DNA from: Myotis daubentonii
Taxonomy: Eukaryota; Chordata; Mammalia; Chiroptera; Vespertilionidae
NCBI RefSeq assembly: GCF_963259705.1
Contig: NC_081861.1
Location: forward strand, 104,649,726-104,713,725
Length of the DNA stretch: 64,000 nt
Direction of reading: 5' to 3'
Under the pieces are notes generated by a model, which ran no database searches, had not been told where the DNA came from, and saw only the letters and a list, made by a program, of their open reading frames with translations. A program made the position numbers and the translations under genes. The stretch's first letter is position 1. Each line of letters opens with the position of its first letter. Positions 10,111 through 22,046 of this stretch are shown in pieces.

Positions 10111-10288
10111 TGCCCTGGCCAGGTATCTCTGTTGGTTAAAGTGTTGTCCTGATACACCAAGGTTTCGGTTTTGATACCCAATTAAGGCACATACAAGGAG
10201 CAACCAATGAATGCATAAATGGGTGAACAACAAATCAGTGTTTCTCTCTCTCTCTCTCTCTCTGAAATCAATAAAAAAAGTAAAAGTC
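10111..10288 (+). mobile_element. Ves SINE, diverged copy
   Basis: The head begins 'gccctggccaggtatctctg' and has a shortened middle ('aggcacatacaaggagcaac'), then a (TC)n stretch and a 'gaaatcaataaaa' tail. Degenerate direct repeats (TCCTTGAGTTG and TCTTTGAATTG) flank it. Confidence 0.85.
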
Positions 10289-10842
10289 TCTTTGAATTGC
10301 AACATACGGTTCTGAAGTTTAATATTTCTACAAATATGGCCCTTTCATTGATATGTAATTTCAGGGGTGTACAAAAGTAGATAGAGGCCTCACAGTAGTA
10401 ATAAGGTTATTTAAAGGTGAAGCAGAAAAGCTGTCATTAAGTAGTACTGGGCTCTAAGTGTCCATCAGTAGATAAGTGGATAAAATAGATATGGTATTAA
10501 TGGAATACACTTGACTGAAAAATGAAGAAAATTTTACCCTTTGTGACAGCATGGATGGACCTGAAGAATAGTTTGCTAAGTGAAATACTAGTAAGCCAGT
10601 CAGAGAAAGACAAGTACCATATGATCTCACTCATATGTAGAATTTAACGAACAAATGGAAATGACAAGCAAAATAGATACAGATTTATAGATAGCAGGAA
10701 GATAGTTCTAGTGATGGGGGGATACTGGGGAGGATGGAGGGATTGAGCAAAAATGAAAAAAAGAGGAAGAATTCATGGACAAGGACAACAGTGTGGTGAT
10801 TGTGGGAAGGATGAGGGGGTGGAGGTGAAAGAGGGTATAGGG

Positions 10843-11574
10843 CTAGGGTGGGCAACCCCTGGCACGAGTGCCAAACATGGCACGGCAGTAACTTTTGCTG
10901 GCACGCGAAACCCTCTCTTATAATATTCCATTTACAATTTTTTTCTTAATATCCACTTTTTTATTTTTCAGATAAATTCAGTGTAGGTGCATCTTAGATA
11001 CATAAATAATTTTACATAACAAGTTATCTTAAAGACCATAGACATGGATTGAAGAGAGAGGGGTAGAGCAATTTCTATGCCTCTGCCTTAACTCTCCCTG
11101 CCTTCCTAGATCCGACCAGTGTTTTGGTTTCATCCACATACGCTTGTGAATCTTTGTTCTCAGTGATGAATCTTGTTAAGTCTCATAATAGGAGTAGCCT
11201 GATGGATGAAAGTAGTAGCTCGTGCATATCTCTGAAGGTCACAAAATATAAACCTGATGTAAAAATCTCTGTCATCAGTGATGCAGCAGCAAAAGTCCCA
11301 CTGATAATATCAAACGGAGTCATAGTTTTCTGTCGGACTATCAGTGCCCATATATACATTAAAAAATAAATGTATTTTTCATCATCATATACTGTGTTTT
11401 TGTCGCTCAAATGGGTTTTATTATTTCTTCAAGGTTCTTCACATACGTACACCTTAAGAGATATCAAGTAGGTGTAACATGTTCTCAAACAATTAGGGTT
11501 GGCATGCAGAAGAATTTTGAGTCAGAGATTTTGCTGGTTTTGGCACACACTCACAAAAAGGTTGTCCACCCCTG
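10843..11574 (+). mobile_element. Non-autonomous hAT element keeping the transposase C-terminus
   Basis: The 732-bp element has imperfect TIRs (CTAGGGTGGGCAACC, and GGTTGTCCACCCCTG at the far end) and perfect 8-bp TSDs GTATAGGG at 10835-10842 and 11575-11582. The left part holds 'tggcacgagtgcc'-like subterminal repeats. The right half encodes part of a hAT dimerisation domain. The pattern is that of an internal-deletion derivative of an autonomous hAT. The perfect TSD suggests fairly recent insertion. Confidence 0.92.
11094..11369 (+). pseudogene. hAT transposase C-terminal dimerisation-domain fragment
   Basis: The reading frame ending at 11369 gives SSTYACESLFSVMNLVKSHN, then RSSLMDE and CISLK..KYKPD. 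This matches the conserved hAT C-terminal block (STYxCExxFSxMNxxKSxxRxxLTDE). In active hAT transposases this region mediates dimerisation and holds part of the catalytic fold. Homology fades after YKPDVK, suggesting a frameshift. The zinc finger and the catalytic core are gone. The first in-frame ATG (11124) is incidental. Confidence 0.85.
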
Positions 11575-11677
11575 GTATAGGGGGATGAATGGTGATTGAA
11601 AAAAATAAAATAAAGAAAAAATAAAATAAATGTGCTTCTAAACTATAATTTCACAGCCAAATAAACATACAAGACTT

Positions 11678-11751
<74 letters not shown>
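11678..11751. repeat. (AT)n microsatellite
   Basis: About 73 bases of uninterrupted AT lying just after the L1 A-rich tail. Confidence 0.95.
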
Positions 11752-11752
<1 letters not shown>

Positions 11753-13317
11753 GGGCTCATTCTATCCATGATTCACCTCCCCTACAATAACAGGACTATT
11801 TCAAAAGTGTTGAGAAAGTCTAAAGTATTATCATAAAATTGTAGTTCAATGCATTCATTATGTGGTCTGACTCACATCCATTTGTTGCCTGATGGGAGTA
11901 AAACTCAGTCTGAGATAAACAAGAGCAAAGATACAAAATCAGAAAGATGATTGTTTGAGTTTACCTCTGTTTTCTCTAAATCTTCTTTTCCTAATGCAAG
12001 CTGGCATTTTCAAACCAGGCCCACCCCTAACTCCCTCCAATACTGTGTAGCTATGTTGTCCCATCTTTGTTATATTTTGTCAGTTTGGAATTGAGATTTC
12101 TTTGTCTACTTTTCTTAACGGGTTTATAATGTAATTTATTTCATTATGAAGGCCTCTCATTCTTTTTAACATTTTTTTCTCTTTCCTTTTGTCCAAGGTC
12201 AATGTCTCTAATTTCTGGATTGTTATATTATCTATGTAACTTATTTAAAGCAACCAGCAAATTTATAAGAAACCTATAAAGTCACATGTAATATTGAACA
12301 AAGACACTGAAGTGGGAAGAAGGGATGAATAGAATTGCATCAAAATTTCTCTCTAATATTGAAGGTGGGAATTGAGGTTTTCAGAGAACCAGAGGGTTTA
12401 GAACAGGAAAGACCTTTGAAACCCTTGTTTCATTATAAAGAAACTTGCTATACATAAGCTCACATAAGGTCTGGTGTTTGCCAGTTTTGTTTATTAATAT
12501 ATCAAAGTAGTTATAATAGTTTCTGTTATATAATAGGTGTTTAATATAAAATGTTATTGAGTGATTAAATGCAATCCCCCTTCTGTCTAGGAGACAGGCT
12601 GATATAGTAGAAAGATATTGAATCTGAATTGATCCTTTATTTGACATCAAATGTTGGAGTTACCTAAGAGTTCAGTTATGGACTATTTTCTCTTCTAAAT
12701 CTATATTATTTCCTCAGCTGTTATCATCCACTCCCAAGACTTCAATTGCCATATATAGGCTGATGATGCCCACATATTTATTTTTACCACCAATTCCATA
12801 TGTTCAATTACCTGCTTTACAACTCTGCTTGAATTACTTACAGGCATCTCAATCTCATCATATTTCAAATTGAACTCATTATCTTCTCCCAGTAAGATGA
12901 GTTGAACCAATCCTGCTGTAGTGTAAATGACATTGATTGAGCCTAATTTTAGCCTTTTTACGTCCTAAAATATTATTTCCAGCGGCAGATGATATATCCA
13001 CAACGGAACTCCCTTTACTTACCTTATATACACTAGTTCACCAGAATTAGAGATAAACAGGAACAAACCAACTTTCAATCTCTATTTCTCCTGGCTAAAA
13101 TCTTAGAACATTCATTGTTTAAGATCTGAGCTAATTTAATTTCAAGTTTGAGATTTAGTCAAGTTTTGATAAGTAGAATAAGGGGTTGAGAAAGAATAGC
13201 AGGGCTAGGGACATGGTATAGTCTCTATATAAATGAAAGGGTATTTAAGGGAATAGGTCAACCCAGCTTTGAATGACTCAAGGAAATATTAGGGTTAAAC
13301 GTCAGGGTCAGGACAGG
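11752..13317. other. Unassigned DNA; one possible ancient interspersed repeat
   Basis: No exon or young transposon is seen. The stretch from about 12,670 to 12,935 ('aggcatctcaatctcatcat', 'caaattgaactcattatctt') resembles an old mammalian interspersed repeat that I cannot name. The rest is AT-rich and unremarkable. Confidence 0.35.
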
Positions 13318-13545
13318 ATTTTTCAACATCAGCATCAGTACTATTGACATTTTGGACCAAATAATTCTGTGTGTGCATTGGGGTGAGAAGGGTGCCCTGT
13401 GCATTGTATTATATTTAGTAGTATCCCTAGGTTTTATGCACTAGGTACCAGTAGCACACTTCCCCCAAAGTTTTGACAACCAAAATGTCTTCAGGTGTTG
13501 CAAAATAACCTGAATAGCAAAAATTTCTCCAGTTTTATAGCCATT
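13318..13545 (+). mobile_element. MER5-like hAT-Charlie MITE (ancient)
   Basis: The motif order matches MER5A: 'actattgacattttggacca', 'ataattctgtgtgtgcattg', 'tgccctgtgcattgtattat', 'agtagtatccctagg', 'ccagtagcacacttccccca', and 'gacaaccaaaatgtcttcag'. The TIR ends are worn and no clear TSD remains. It is a shared eutherian element, unlike the young hATs here. Confidence 0.85.
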
Positions 13546-14677
13546 GATCTTAGAAGATTGCTTTACCAGGGGTTAATAATCTGAGAGATCATAATAAAGA
13601 ACTATAAACTAGTGGGATTATTACCAATTCATTCTGTACATCCATCTTACCTATTGTGGTATTGAGACAAAATCTGAACATTTTTGAATGGGCATGATTA
13701 TCATACTCACAGGCAATATGACCAGATACAAGATGTATAGAATGGCTTATTAGGAAGCCAATAAAATTACTCAATTATATTTGTATGAAAGATAAAATTT
13801 TAATAATTGATGCAGGGAAAATATATCTTTATTAGTTTAAGAGACTACTTCAGAGAAAAACAATAGTTTTTGCCACCTCACAACACCAAATTGAAAGATG
13901 ATGGACTACATAAACTATCTAGAAATATTGGGAGTTCCAAATGACAGCATTGCCTTTAACAGGACACTAAAAGAACATGAATGTTGGCTATTTAACATCC
14001 CAAGCCCCCCCCCCCGACTATAGCCAATTTGAACAGACTTTTAGAAAATATTAGTTCTGTCAAGATGCTATTAAAGAGAGAACTACACAAAGAACCTCAG
14101 ATAAATCAAAGCAAAGGTTCATACATTTTTGGCCTCAGCCAACCAGTTGCATGAGTGACAAGATTCCCAATGATCATTTCTGTATTATTGCTGGAACAAA
14201 TTCCTAGGAAGCCATATTATTCCTTCGTCTTCATTGTCCCTGACATCTTGCTTGTCTTGCAGAAGGTATTGAATAATACTTTCAAATTAGATGTTACAGG
14301 GCATATGTGAGTGGTGGATTTTTCAGCTTAAAATTTAAAGGCTTTAATCTATGCTACAGGGATAGCATTAGCAGAAAAGATATGCCATTTTAGGTACTCA
14401 ACCTATAGAAAATAGAAACCATTCCCAAGAAGGAAATTGGGTCTATTTGGAATTCCCAGAGTACATGGTACTCTGTTTTATCAAACATGTCTGATAATTT
14501 ATGTCTGCCTCCAGACAATACCTGTAGTAGCTGTCTCAATTTATGTGGTAAAGGATAGATACAGGGCATTAAGAGCTAAGAGAAAAAGGCCCTCCAAACC
14601 AAGAGAACTGGTGATTATGAAAATACATTTCAATTTTTTCCAACTACTATCCACAGTATTAAATTTTATGTCTCTAT
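13546..14677. other. Unassigned intergenic DNA
   Basis: AT-rich, with no recognisable gene. It contains a run of ten C near 14,006. No repeat boundary is clear until the small L1 at 14,691. Confidence 0.4.
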
Positions 14678-14690
14678 AAACATATTTGCA

Positions 14691-14843
14691 GAGATCAACC
14701 AAAGGACTTGTATGCATGCATATAAGCATAACCAATGGACATAAGACACTGGGGGGTAGGGGAGGCCAGGGGATTGTCAAGGGCTGGGGGAAAAAAAAAG
14801 GAGACATATGTAATACTCTTTGTAATACTTTAAGCAATAAAAA
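14691..14843 (+). mobile_element. Severely 5'-truncated LINE-1 (3' UTR only)
   Basis: About 150 bases of L1 3' UTR ('gagatcaaccaaaggacttg', G-rich tract, 'gagacatatgtaatactc', AATAAA). Perfect 13-bp TSDs AAACATATTTGCA lie at 14678-14690 and 14844-14856. Confidence 0.92.
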
Positions 14844-14856
14844 AAACATATTTGCA

Positions 14857-15531
14857 TACATTCACATAAATATTTAACATAAATAAAAGTTTCACAAAAT
14901 ATTTTTGAAATGCCCTGCATTCTTGTAGTTCTTACTCTGTCCTCTTATAATTCACTTTATAAAAATGTTGTTAGCAACCCACTGATTTGACATCACTACT
15001 TAATGGGCTACGTACGATCTGCAGTTAGAAAAATATTTTTCTAGGGTGACTAAGATTTTACTTTAAGAATTACATAATTTGGAAGTAGTCAATTAGGTAT
15101 TATGCCAACTTTTGCACTGCTATATGCAAGGGAAATAGAAAAGTTTGATTATTTTTACACATTTGGTTTTCCTCAAAGGATATCAGCATATATTTATAAT
15201 AGCATTATTAATGACTGTGCCTATTAAAAGAGAAAAGACCCTAGAACTGTTTGGAACTGGATTTTCATTTGTTTTGTTTGCCAAGAGTGACTGAAGACAT
15301 TAAGTGCACTATGAAACTTCTGCACATGGCAAAATATGTCCAAATTTGGCAGCCTATCTGGAAACAATCCATAATGGCAAACTCATAGTATTAATGAATA
15401 AAGATGTCTTGTTTTTAAACCAAATAGCAAAATTGTGGGAGCAGCAAACTCTTGGAAAATATATTTTTTACCCATCACGCCCAAAATTAAAGGGAGCTAA
15501 TTATAGTTGCTTAGGTTTTGTGGAAGAAATG

Positions 15532-15575
<44 letters not shown>

Positions 15576-16832
15576 CTATTATGCAAAGTAGTTCAGATGA
15601 TGGGCACATAAAAATCCAGAACCACACCATCATGATTCTCAAGGAAATTCACAAACTAAAAGATTTGATTGGACTTTGTTGAACTTGCCAGGAAATGAGG
15701 AGTGTGGACAGAGCAAAAAGGGTTGGCATAGACATTCTTAGCTCTTGACTATAAAGACTCTTTAAAAAGCTACTTTCTTTTCCCTTCATTTTTTTATATT
15801 TATAGAGAATCCTGCCTATCCCCAAACCCCTAACTTGTAGTGGGTGTTCAGAATGGTAATTGAATAAGCCTGACCTAGCATGTGGCTAGATAAAATGAGA
15901 AACAACAGGACATTCCCAGATGAAAAATCACTGTGGCTCATAGCAGTGGTGTCAATGCTCAAGTTTGGTGCCAGAGATACCAAGTTAGGTGATGAGTACT
16001 GTTATAGACTTTGGGCCCCCCCTCCAGTATAAATTGAATGACAGGTGAACATTACACCCAATCTAGTGGGATTAAATTTTTAGGCCTGTGTAAAAAGAGC
16101 TGGCATGAAATGGGGTGGATCTAATAAGAGGGATCTATAAACATTATCAATTGCCTGGAGATGAATTAGGGAAATATACTTTTCCTACATCTGTATGCCC
16201 AGCACTTGGGAACCAAGGCAGAAGGATGAATCATCTGTCCTTGGCTTAAGAAAAGTTTATAGTTCACTGTGTGTGATTTCCATGGGAAAGAGAGATAGAG
16301 AGTGAATGAGAAGATGAGTCCGGAGTGATTGTCATCATAAACTAAAGAGTCTGCCTATCCATACCCATAGGCTTTCTCATGGACGGTGTTTTTCTTGTTT
16401 TCTTGTTTGTTTTGTTTTTTATTTGTTTGTTTGTTTGTTTTTAACATATTGGCTCCTCCAAAGAGGCCTCAGGAAGTTCCAGAAAACACAAAGGGCCTGG
16501 GGGCTTACTTCTCTAGGGGAAAAGGAATCAGAGTCAGAAAGGAAAATACTCATCTTGAAAAAGAGTATTAATTCATAGCAGAGGTAATTTGAAATCTGGA
16601 TTATAAGCCAGCTTTATTCTATTACCCTGGTTGTGCCAGAGGGTATGTTACAAAGAAGTCCAAGGTTGTTTGGTATGTGAAAGCCTTGGCCTGTGAATCA
16701 ATCTTAGAGTGCCAAGATAACAGATTGCTTAGTTTCCCATTTTTTTGCAAGATTTGATAATTAATTATTGCATAAAGATTCACACTGTAGCTTGTACTAC
16801 AAAGTTTTGACTAGGAAGAGGAAGTTATAGGG
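14857..16832. other. Unassigned DNA with simple repeats
   Basis: No gene is recognised. It includes a (TC)n run at about 15,534-15,573 and a (TTTG)n-like run at 16,395-16,442. An open frame at 15,304-15,591 is extended only by the TC repeat and has no family resemblance that I can see. Confidence 0.45.
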
Positions 16833-17441
16833 CAAGCATGTCAAACTTGCGGCCCACAACAAATATTTTTGTGGCCCAGCCAATATAATGGTATGTATGA
16901 AACGTTTTAATAAAAATTTCATAACTTAATTTTTACAATATCCTGTTATGCGTAATTATTAATAACAAGCTACAACTTTCGCTAATGACTGATTACGGTA
17001 CTATAATCATGTTGCATTCATTTCCCTTACGCACCTTATGTGTAGGCGTACCATTTCTCTCCACTAATACTAGCAGCGATTATTTTAGCAGCTGATTGCC
17101 ACGTCATTAGTCTTGTACTGACTTGTTTGGTATATGCAACAAGAAATATTTCGCTTTCAGAGAACAAGAAAAATAGGTTTATTTGCGTTACGCTTATTAA
17201 TTTGTGCAGTTATTCAGTGTCTGGTAAGTTAATGTTCAAGAGAAATTATTAATTTTTATTAAAATGTTCTATTATTTTATGTTAACAATTACTCATTTAT
17301 TTCAGCCTTTTGTATTCAGCATGTCTCTATAGAAATAAACCTATGTTTCTATGAAAATTGAAGCTTTTGTTTTTTTGCAGCCCACGTAAACTTAAACCTT
17401 GTTTATTTGGCCCATGTTAGCCTTTGAGTTTGACATGCTTG
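16833..17441. mobile_element. Non-autonomous hAT element (CAAGCATGTCAAAC termini)
   Basis: It starts CAAGCATGTCAAACTTGCGG and ends GTTTGACATGCTTG, giving 14-bp inverted termini. Subterminal 'ggcccac' and 'gtggcccagcc' motifs recur near both ends. Flanks TTATAGGG (16825-16832) and TTGTAGGG (17442-17449) are an 8-bp TSD with one mismatch, as for hAT. The 609-bp interior is AT-rich with no transposase-like ORF. Confidence 0.85.
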
Positions 17442-17449
17442 TTGTAGGG

Positions 17450-18383
17450 AGTCTCAGTATGCACCCAAGTTTTGTTCCATTTAGGTTTTTGACGTGTCTA
17501 CACATACTTGGAGAACTTGTGGAAAAGCAGTGCCAAGATCCTAGTTACCTGAGGGGCCAAAGAACTTTTTGGAAAATAACTTATCCTCAGGGAACAAAAA
17601 GTGACAGAACTCAAGATGAGTTCAATGTGTCAGCCCGATTAGAAACATTGATTTTAATTACAACACATGTATATGTCACTCAGTTGGATTAGTAACTGAC
17701 CTAGCTCACTCACAGGCATTCACATTTCAGTTCTAGAGGGGTACCCAAACAGAAAAAGAATGAAGAATGTCACAAGCTGTTCCACCTATTACACAGAATT
17801 ACACAACTGTTTTACTATAGCTGTCCTATTTTTCATGACACATTTTTTAATCCTTACATTGAGGTATCAGGAGCATTAATATGAGCAACATTAGATGGGA
17901 GATGGCAATTTCAATCCACATATCCCTCTTAGGCAAAGGCAGTAGGTATCAGCAACCTGAGTGCAAAAATTTCCAAGAGTACCATCAGCAACAAGAACCT
18001 TCAAAAGCCATTAGTAATGAGTGGTATCTTAAGAGACAACGGATTTCATAGCTTTTTTTTAATGGACAAGGATGAGGCATTACCACAGCAAAGAGTAAGA
18101 AAATGGTAGGCACTAAGTAGCCTCCAAAGGACTGACTGATTCACACAGCATCTGAGAGATGTACCCTAAAGACTCAAAACTATTTGTTTCACTAGGGCCA
18201 TGAGTAAGGTGAGGTAGAGAAAGCACTACATTTTTTAAAGTAAGTAAATCCAGAGTCATAGAAACTATTTGTTAGAATAAATCTATTTTACATTCATGAT
18301 AATGTGGCTTGAGAAACAAAAGTCATTTATGATTATATTACATTTCTAGTAAGAACATAAAGGTATAACAGAAAAACTGAGTA
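17450..18383. other. Unassigned intergenic DNA
   Basis: I see no gene, transposon termini or simple repeat longer than a T run near 18,053. Confidence 0.4.
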
Positions 18384-18511
18384 CAGGGTGGGACAAAAGT
18401 AGGTTCACAGTTGTGATTGATTATGTCAGAGTTTATTCTTGTAGTATTATTTATTAATTATTGTATTATTTTCCACACAAACAATTGTAAACCTACTTTT
18501 GCGCAATCCTG
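18384..18511. mobile_element. mariner-type MITE (CAGGGTGGGAC termini)
   Basis: It begins CAGGGTGGGACAAAAGTAGG and ends CCTACTTTTGCGCAATCCTG. The TIRs extend about 30 bases with a few mismatches, and TA flanks both ends (18382-18383 and 18512-18513). The 128-bp AT-rich interior is typical of deleted mariners in vesper bats. Related copies lie at 22,317-24,330 (split by Helitrons) and 29,487-29,610. Confidence 0.9.
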
Positions 18512-18513
18512 TA

Positions 18514-18881
18514 TCTTAAGAAAATAAAACAAAAATAGGTAAAATCAGTTTGTCCAGTAATGTTAATGGCCTAATTTATACATGGATGCACTACAGGCAT
18601 AAATAATGAATTAAATTATATTTCAAAAATTAAGAAGTGAATATCAATGAGATATCACTGATTAAATGCATTAGTTATGAATGAGAGACTATCAGCTAAC
18701 TGATAATATATACTGAGAAAAGCTAATAAATCTCAAATAGCCAAAATTTATCATTGAGTGTATTAAATATTATTTTTTCCTTGTTTCCCTTGTCCTAAGA
18801 GATATATCAGCAAACACATTGCTACGAGAGATGTCTAAAATTTTTCAGCCTATAGTTTCTTCTAGGTTTTTTATAGTGTCA
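18514..18881. other. Unassigned AT-rich DNA
   Basis: Spacer between the mariner MITE and the next Helitron; nothing recognised. Confidence 0.4.
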
Positions 18882-19327
18882 CTAGTGGCCTGGTACACGA
18901 AAATTCGTGCACCTGCGCGGGGGGGGGGCATCCCTCAGCCCAGCCTGCACCCTCTCGCAGTCTGGGACCCCTTGGGGGATGTCCAACTGATGGCTTAGGC
19001 CTGCTCCCTGGGGGGATGGGGCCTAAGCTGGCAGTCAGACATCCCTCTGGCATCTAGGGAGCCCTCAGGGGATGTCCAACTAAAGGGAACAGACCTAAGC
19101 CATTAGTCAGACATCCTTAGCACCACCATGGAGGCTGGAGAGGCTCCCACCATGAGCTGGTTTCTGGCTGAGCTGTGCTCTCCCTGTGGAAGCACACTGA
19201 CCACCAGGGGACAGCTCCTGCATTGAGCATCTGCCCTCTGGTGATCAGTGTGTGTCATAGAAACTGGTCATTCTTGGTCATTCTGCCATTAGGGTCAATT
19301 TGCATATTACCCTTTTATTATATAGGA
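18882..19327 (-). mobile_element. HeliBat-type non-autonomous Helitron
   Basis: On the - strand it starts TCCTATATAATAAAAGGGTA and 'atgcaaattgaccc', and ends in a hairpin (gcacgaattttcgtg) and CTAG. It lies between A (18881) and T (19328), as Helitrons do. The middle shares 'gaccaccaggggacagctcc' and GC-rich stretches with the copy at 60,585-61,044. No coding region. Confidence 0.92.
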
Positions 19328-19808
19328 TGGCTTACATTTAAGTCTTTTATCCATTTTGAGTTTATGCTTATGTATGGTGTAATTTGGTGGTCTTGTTTCA
19401 TTTTTTTTGCAAGTACCTGTCCAAATTTCCCAACACCATTTATTGAAGAGACTGTCTTGACTCAATTGTATGCTCCTGCCTTCTTTGTCAAATATTAATT
19501 GAGTGTAATGGCTTGGGGCGATTTCTGGGATCTCTGTTCTATTCCATTGATCTATATGCCTGTTCTTGTGACAATAATAGGGTGTTTTGATTACAGTGAC
19601 TTTGTAGTATAATTTTATATCTGGTATTTTGATCCCTCCAACTTTGTTCTTCTTTCTCAAGATTGCTGCAGCTATTTGGAGTACTTTTGGTTCCATATAA
19701 ATTTTTGGAGTATTTGTTTCAGATCTGTGAAATATGCTGTTAGTATTTCAATAGAGATTGCATTGAATCTATAGATTGCTTTGGGTAGTTTGGACATTTT
19801 AATGATCT
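19328..19808 (-). mobile_element. LINE-1 ORF2 fragment, antisense
   Basis: Antisense ORF2: the - strand frame 19,307-19,696 reads [35 protein letters not shown], the conserved stretch after the reverse transcriptase. Stops and the missing remainder make it dead. The Helitron at 18,882 abuts its left end. Confidence 0.85.
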
Positions 19809-20758
19809 TAAAAAAGAAAATAAACAAATGGGACTACATAAAAATGAAAAGCTTTTGCACAACAAAAGAAACCATCAACAGGAGAAGTAAATGGCAGCCA
19901 AATAGGCAGACCTGTCCTGCACCTCATCCCAGGGCCAGATTGGAAATACAAATAAATGGAAGAATATTCACCTGGAATTAACAACTGAAGTCCAACTGAG
20001 GAGGAAACTTATATAAAGGAAAGAGGAAACACCTGGATATTTGTCGGAAGGGGGAGGTCTTAAGAGGAGCTGACCCAGCTTCTAGGGCCGAGGGACAGCA
20101 GGCTGAGAGATGAGGGCCTGTTCCATCAGAAGATAGAGGCCCAGAACCCAGGCTAGTACCCACAACCTGGAGCACCAGAGCCAAGACCAGTGGCCTATGT
20201 AACATCCAGCAGTGAAAGGCAGCAGGGCTGCTGGCCGCAGTGGAGGCTGGATCCTATAGACCGGAGTTGGTTGAAGAGAAATCTGCAGTTTCCTTCCTTC
20301 CTTCCTTCCTTCCTTCCTTCCTTCCTTCCTTCCTTCCTTCCTTCCTTCCTTCCTTCCTTCCTTCCTTCCTTCCTTCCTTCCTTCCTTCCTTCCTTCCTTC
20401 CTTCCTCCCTTCCTTTTTAAATTCTAAAACCAGAACACAGGAGTATTCATTTGCAGCTATTCACCTGAGGCTTTGGGACAGGGAGGCCTGGATTTGAGGT
20501 GCTTAAGGAGAGGCTGTGGTGGGAAGCATTGTAGGGAGACATGGAAAAGCAGCAGCCAGGAGTATTTGGTTTTTTATAAGTGCCCAAACCAAAATGGCTA
20601 TTTTTCTTGAGAGGAGCTAGCTGCTCCCAGGAGCCACAGGACAGGTAAGTTTATCAATGTATCTCCTAGGACAATGGAAACTAAGGAGAAAATAAACAAA
20701 TGGGACTACATCAAGCTGAAAAGCTTCTGCACAGCAAAAGAAGCTATCAACAAAAAAT
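19809..20758 (+). mobile_element. LINE-1 mosaic: ORF2 piece, 5' UTR, second ORF2 piece
   Basis: The segment at 19,812-19,885 is sense ORF2 ([20 protein letters not shown]). From 19,888 to about 20,640 the sequence resembles an L1 5' UTR (start 'aaatggcagccaaatagg', like 4513), holding a TTCC microsatellite. The segment at 20,655-20,758 is again sense ORF2 from the same region as the first piece. An L1 5' UTR lying between two copies of one ORF2 segment indicates nested insertion plus deletion. Confidence 0.6.
20287..20417. repeat. (TTCC)n microsatellite
   Basis: About 130 bases of near-perfect TTCC inside the L1 5'-UTR-like segment. It produces LPSF-repeat open frames in two phases that are not genes. 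Confidence 0.97.
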
Positions 20759-22046
20759 GAAAAAGAAAATGGGATTTTATATATGGCCAACCAATAGTGA
20801 TGAAATTGCAGCTTTCATTACAGAGAGAGAAAAAACCTTTGTACATTTAGGCAAATGGAAAGGAAAATCAATGGCAATAAAGTAATATCTGAAAAGGTAA
20901 TTTTTTACACAAATATTTATTTTCTTTACAAGTATAAACTTTTGAACCTTAAATTCTTATATGTTATGTAGAATGTCAGTTCTAGTTCTGCATAAACTTC
21001 AGGAATTGGTGGAAATGTTAACTGAAATGTAATGGCATGTTTCCAAGCTTGACAAAATAATTTACTCAGTTTTGACTTTTATGTTGGTAGATGAGAACCA
21101 AACAGCTTGCATTTCTTCGTGTATTTTAATGTGAAATAAATACTTCAACAGAGAAGTATTCAGAACATTCCTGAGTTGAAGGTATAAAACTTTAAAACTT
21201 CTCAATGACTTTCTATTATTCTCGGGATAAAAACCAAAATCCTTATTGCCCTAGAAAGCCCTGCATTGTTTGGCATCAACCTCTTTCTCTGCACCTCATC
21301 TCAAGTCACTCATACCCTTGCTCATTACAGTCTGGTCACACTGCTCCAAGGCCATTGTACATTCTGTACCGAAATTAAGATACATTACTGAAATTATTTC
21401 AAATATTACAATAAGTATATAAAATGAGAACTGATAAGTATGCTCACAAGGGACTATTTGAAGAATTCTAGATTAATGTAGTAAAGTTTAGATTTATCAA
21501 AAGCAAGTTACTTTTTATGAATCACATGTCTTCATAAAACTAAATATGCTGGGCAAACTAAATGTTATTTGCTTAAATCTTATTTCTTTCTTGAAAAATT
21601 TTGAGGAAGCTCTAAAGCTAGTTTTAAAGAGCGACACTGCACTCTTCTGGTTCTCCTCTGTCTACACATTAAATGCATATACATAATAGAGGGAAGAAAG
21701 AAGGATATAGAATAAAACAAACAAGAGATATAACAATCAAACGTAACACATGGATCTTATTTGTATGGTGATAAGAGAAAAATAAATGGTTGTAAAATAC
21801 ACCTTGAAGGTAATCAGGAAAAAATTAATGTAGCCTGGGTATTGGATGGTGTTAAGGAGTTACTGTTAATTTTGTTAGGTATAATAATAGCATGATAGTT
21901 AATATAGAAAAAATAAGCCCTATAAATCAGAAATGCTTTAAAATATGCCAGCAAAAATCAAATGAAGAAATAGATGCAAAAAATTGTCATAATGTACACT
22001 GAACATCCTAGTTAAATGAGAGAGTAAACTCCCAATGTTAAAGAAA
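20759..22046. other. Mostly unassigned DNA with a possible old L2 fragment
   Basis: The stretch at about 21,205-21,370 ('gggataaaaaccaaaatcc', 'agccctgcattgtttggcat', 'cagtctggtcacactgctcc') resembles an old mammalian LINE, probably L2, but this is weak. The rest shows no gene or transposon ends. Confidence 0.35.

Larger units (their letters stand above)
10453..11630 (+). mobile_element. Old LINE-1 3' end, interrupted by a hAT element
   Basis: The last ORF2 codons and 3' UTR of an L1: 'gtgtccatcagtagataagt', 'gacagcatggatggacctga', 'agccagtcagagaaagacaa', then a G-rich UTR. It runs to 10842, is cut by the hAT at 10843-11574, and resumes with 'ggatgaatggtgattg' into an A-rich tail to about 11630. 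It is more diverged than the L1s at 0.9 or 31 kb. Confidence 0.8.

Noticed and set aside
15304..15591. A 95-codon ORF starting MHYETSAHGKICPNLAAYLE
   Set aside because: About a fifth of it is a TC repeat (LSLSLS), and the remainder shows no recognised domain or exon signal.
20190..20497. Two overlapping ORFs of LPSF repeats
   Set aside because: Translation of a (TTCC)n microsatellite; no start context or conserved neighbours.
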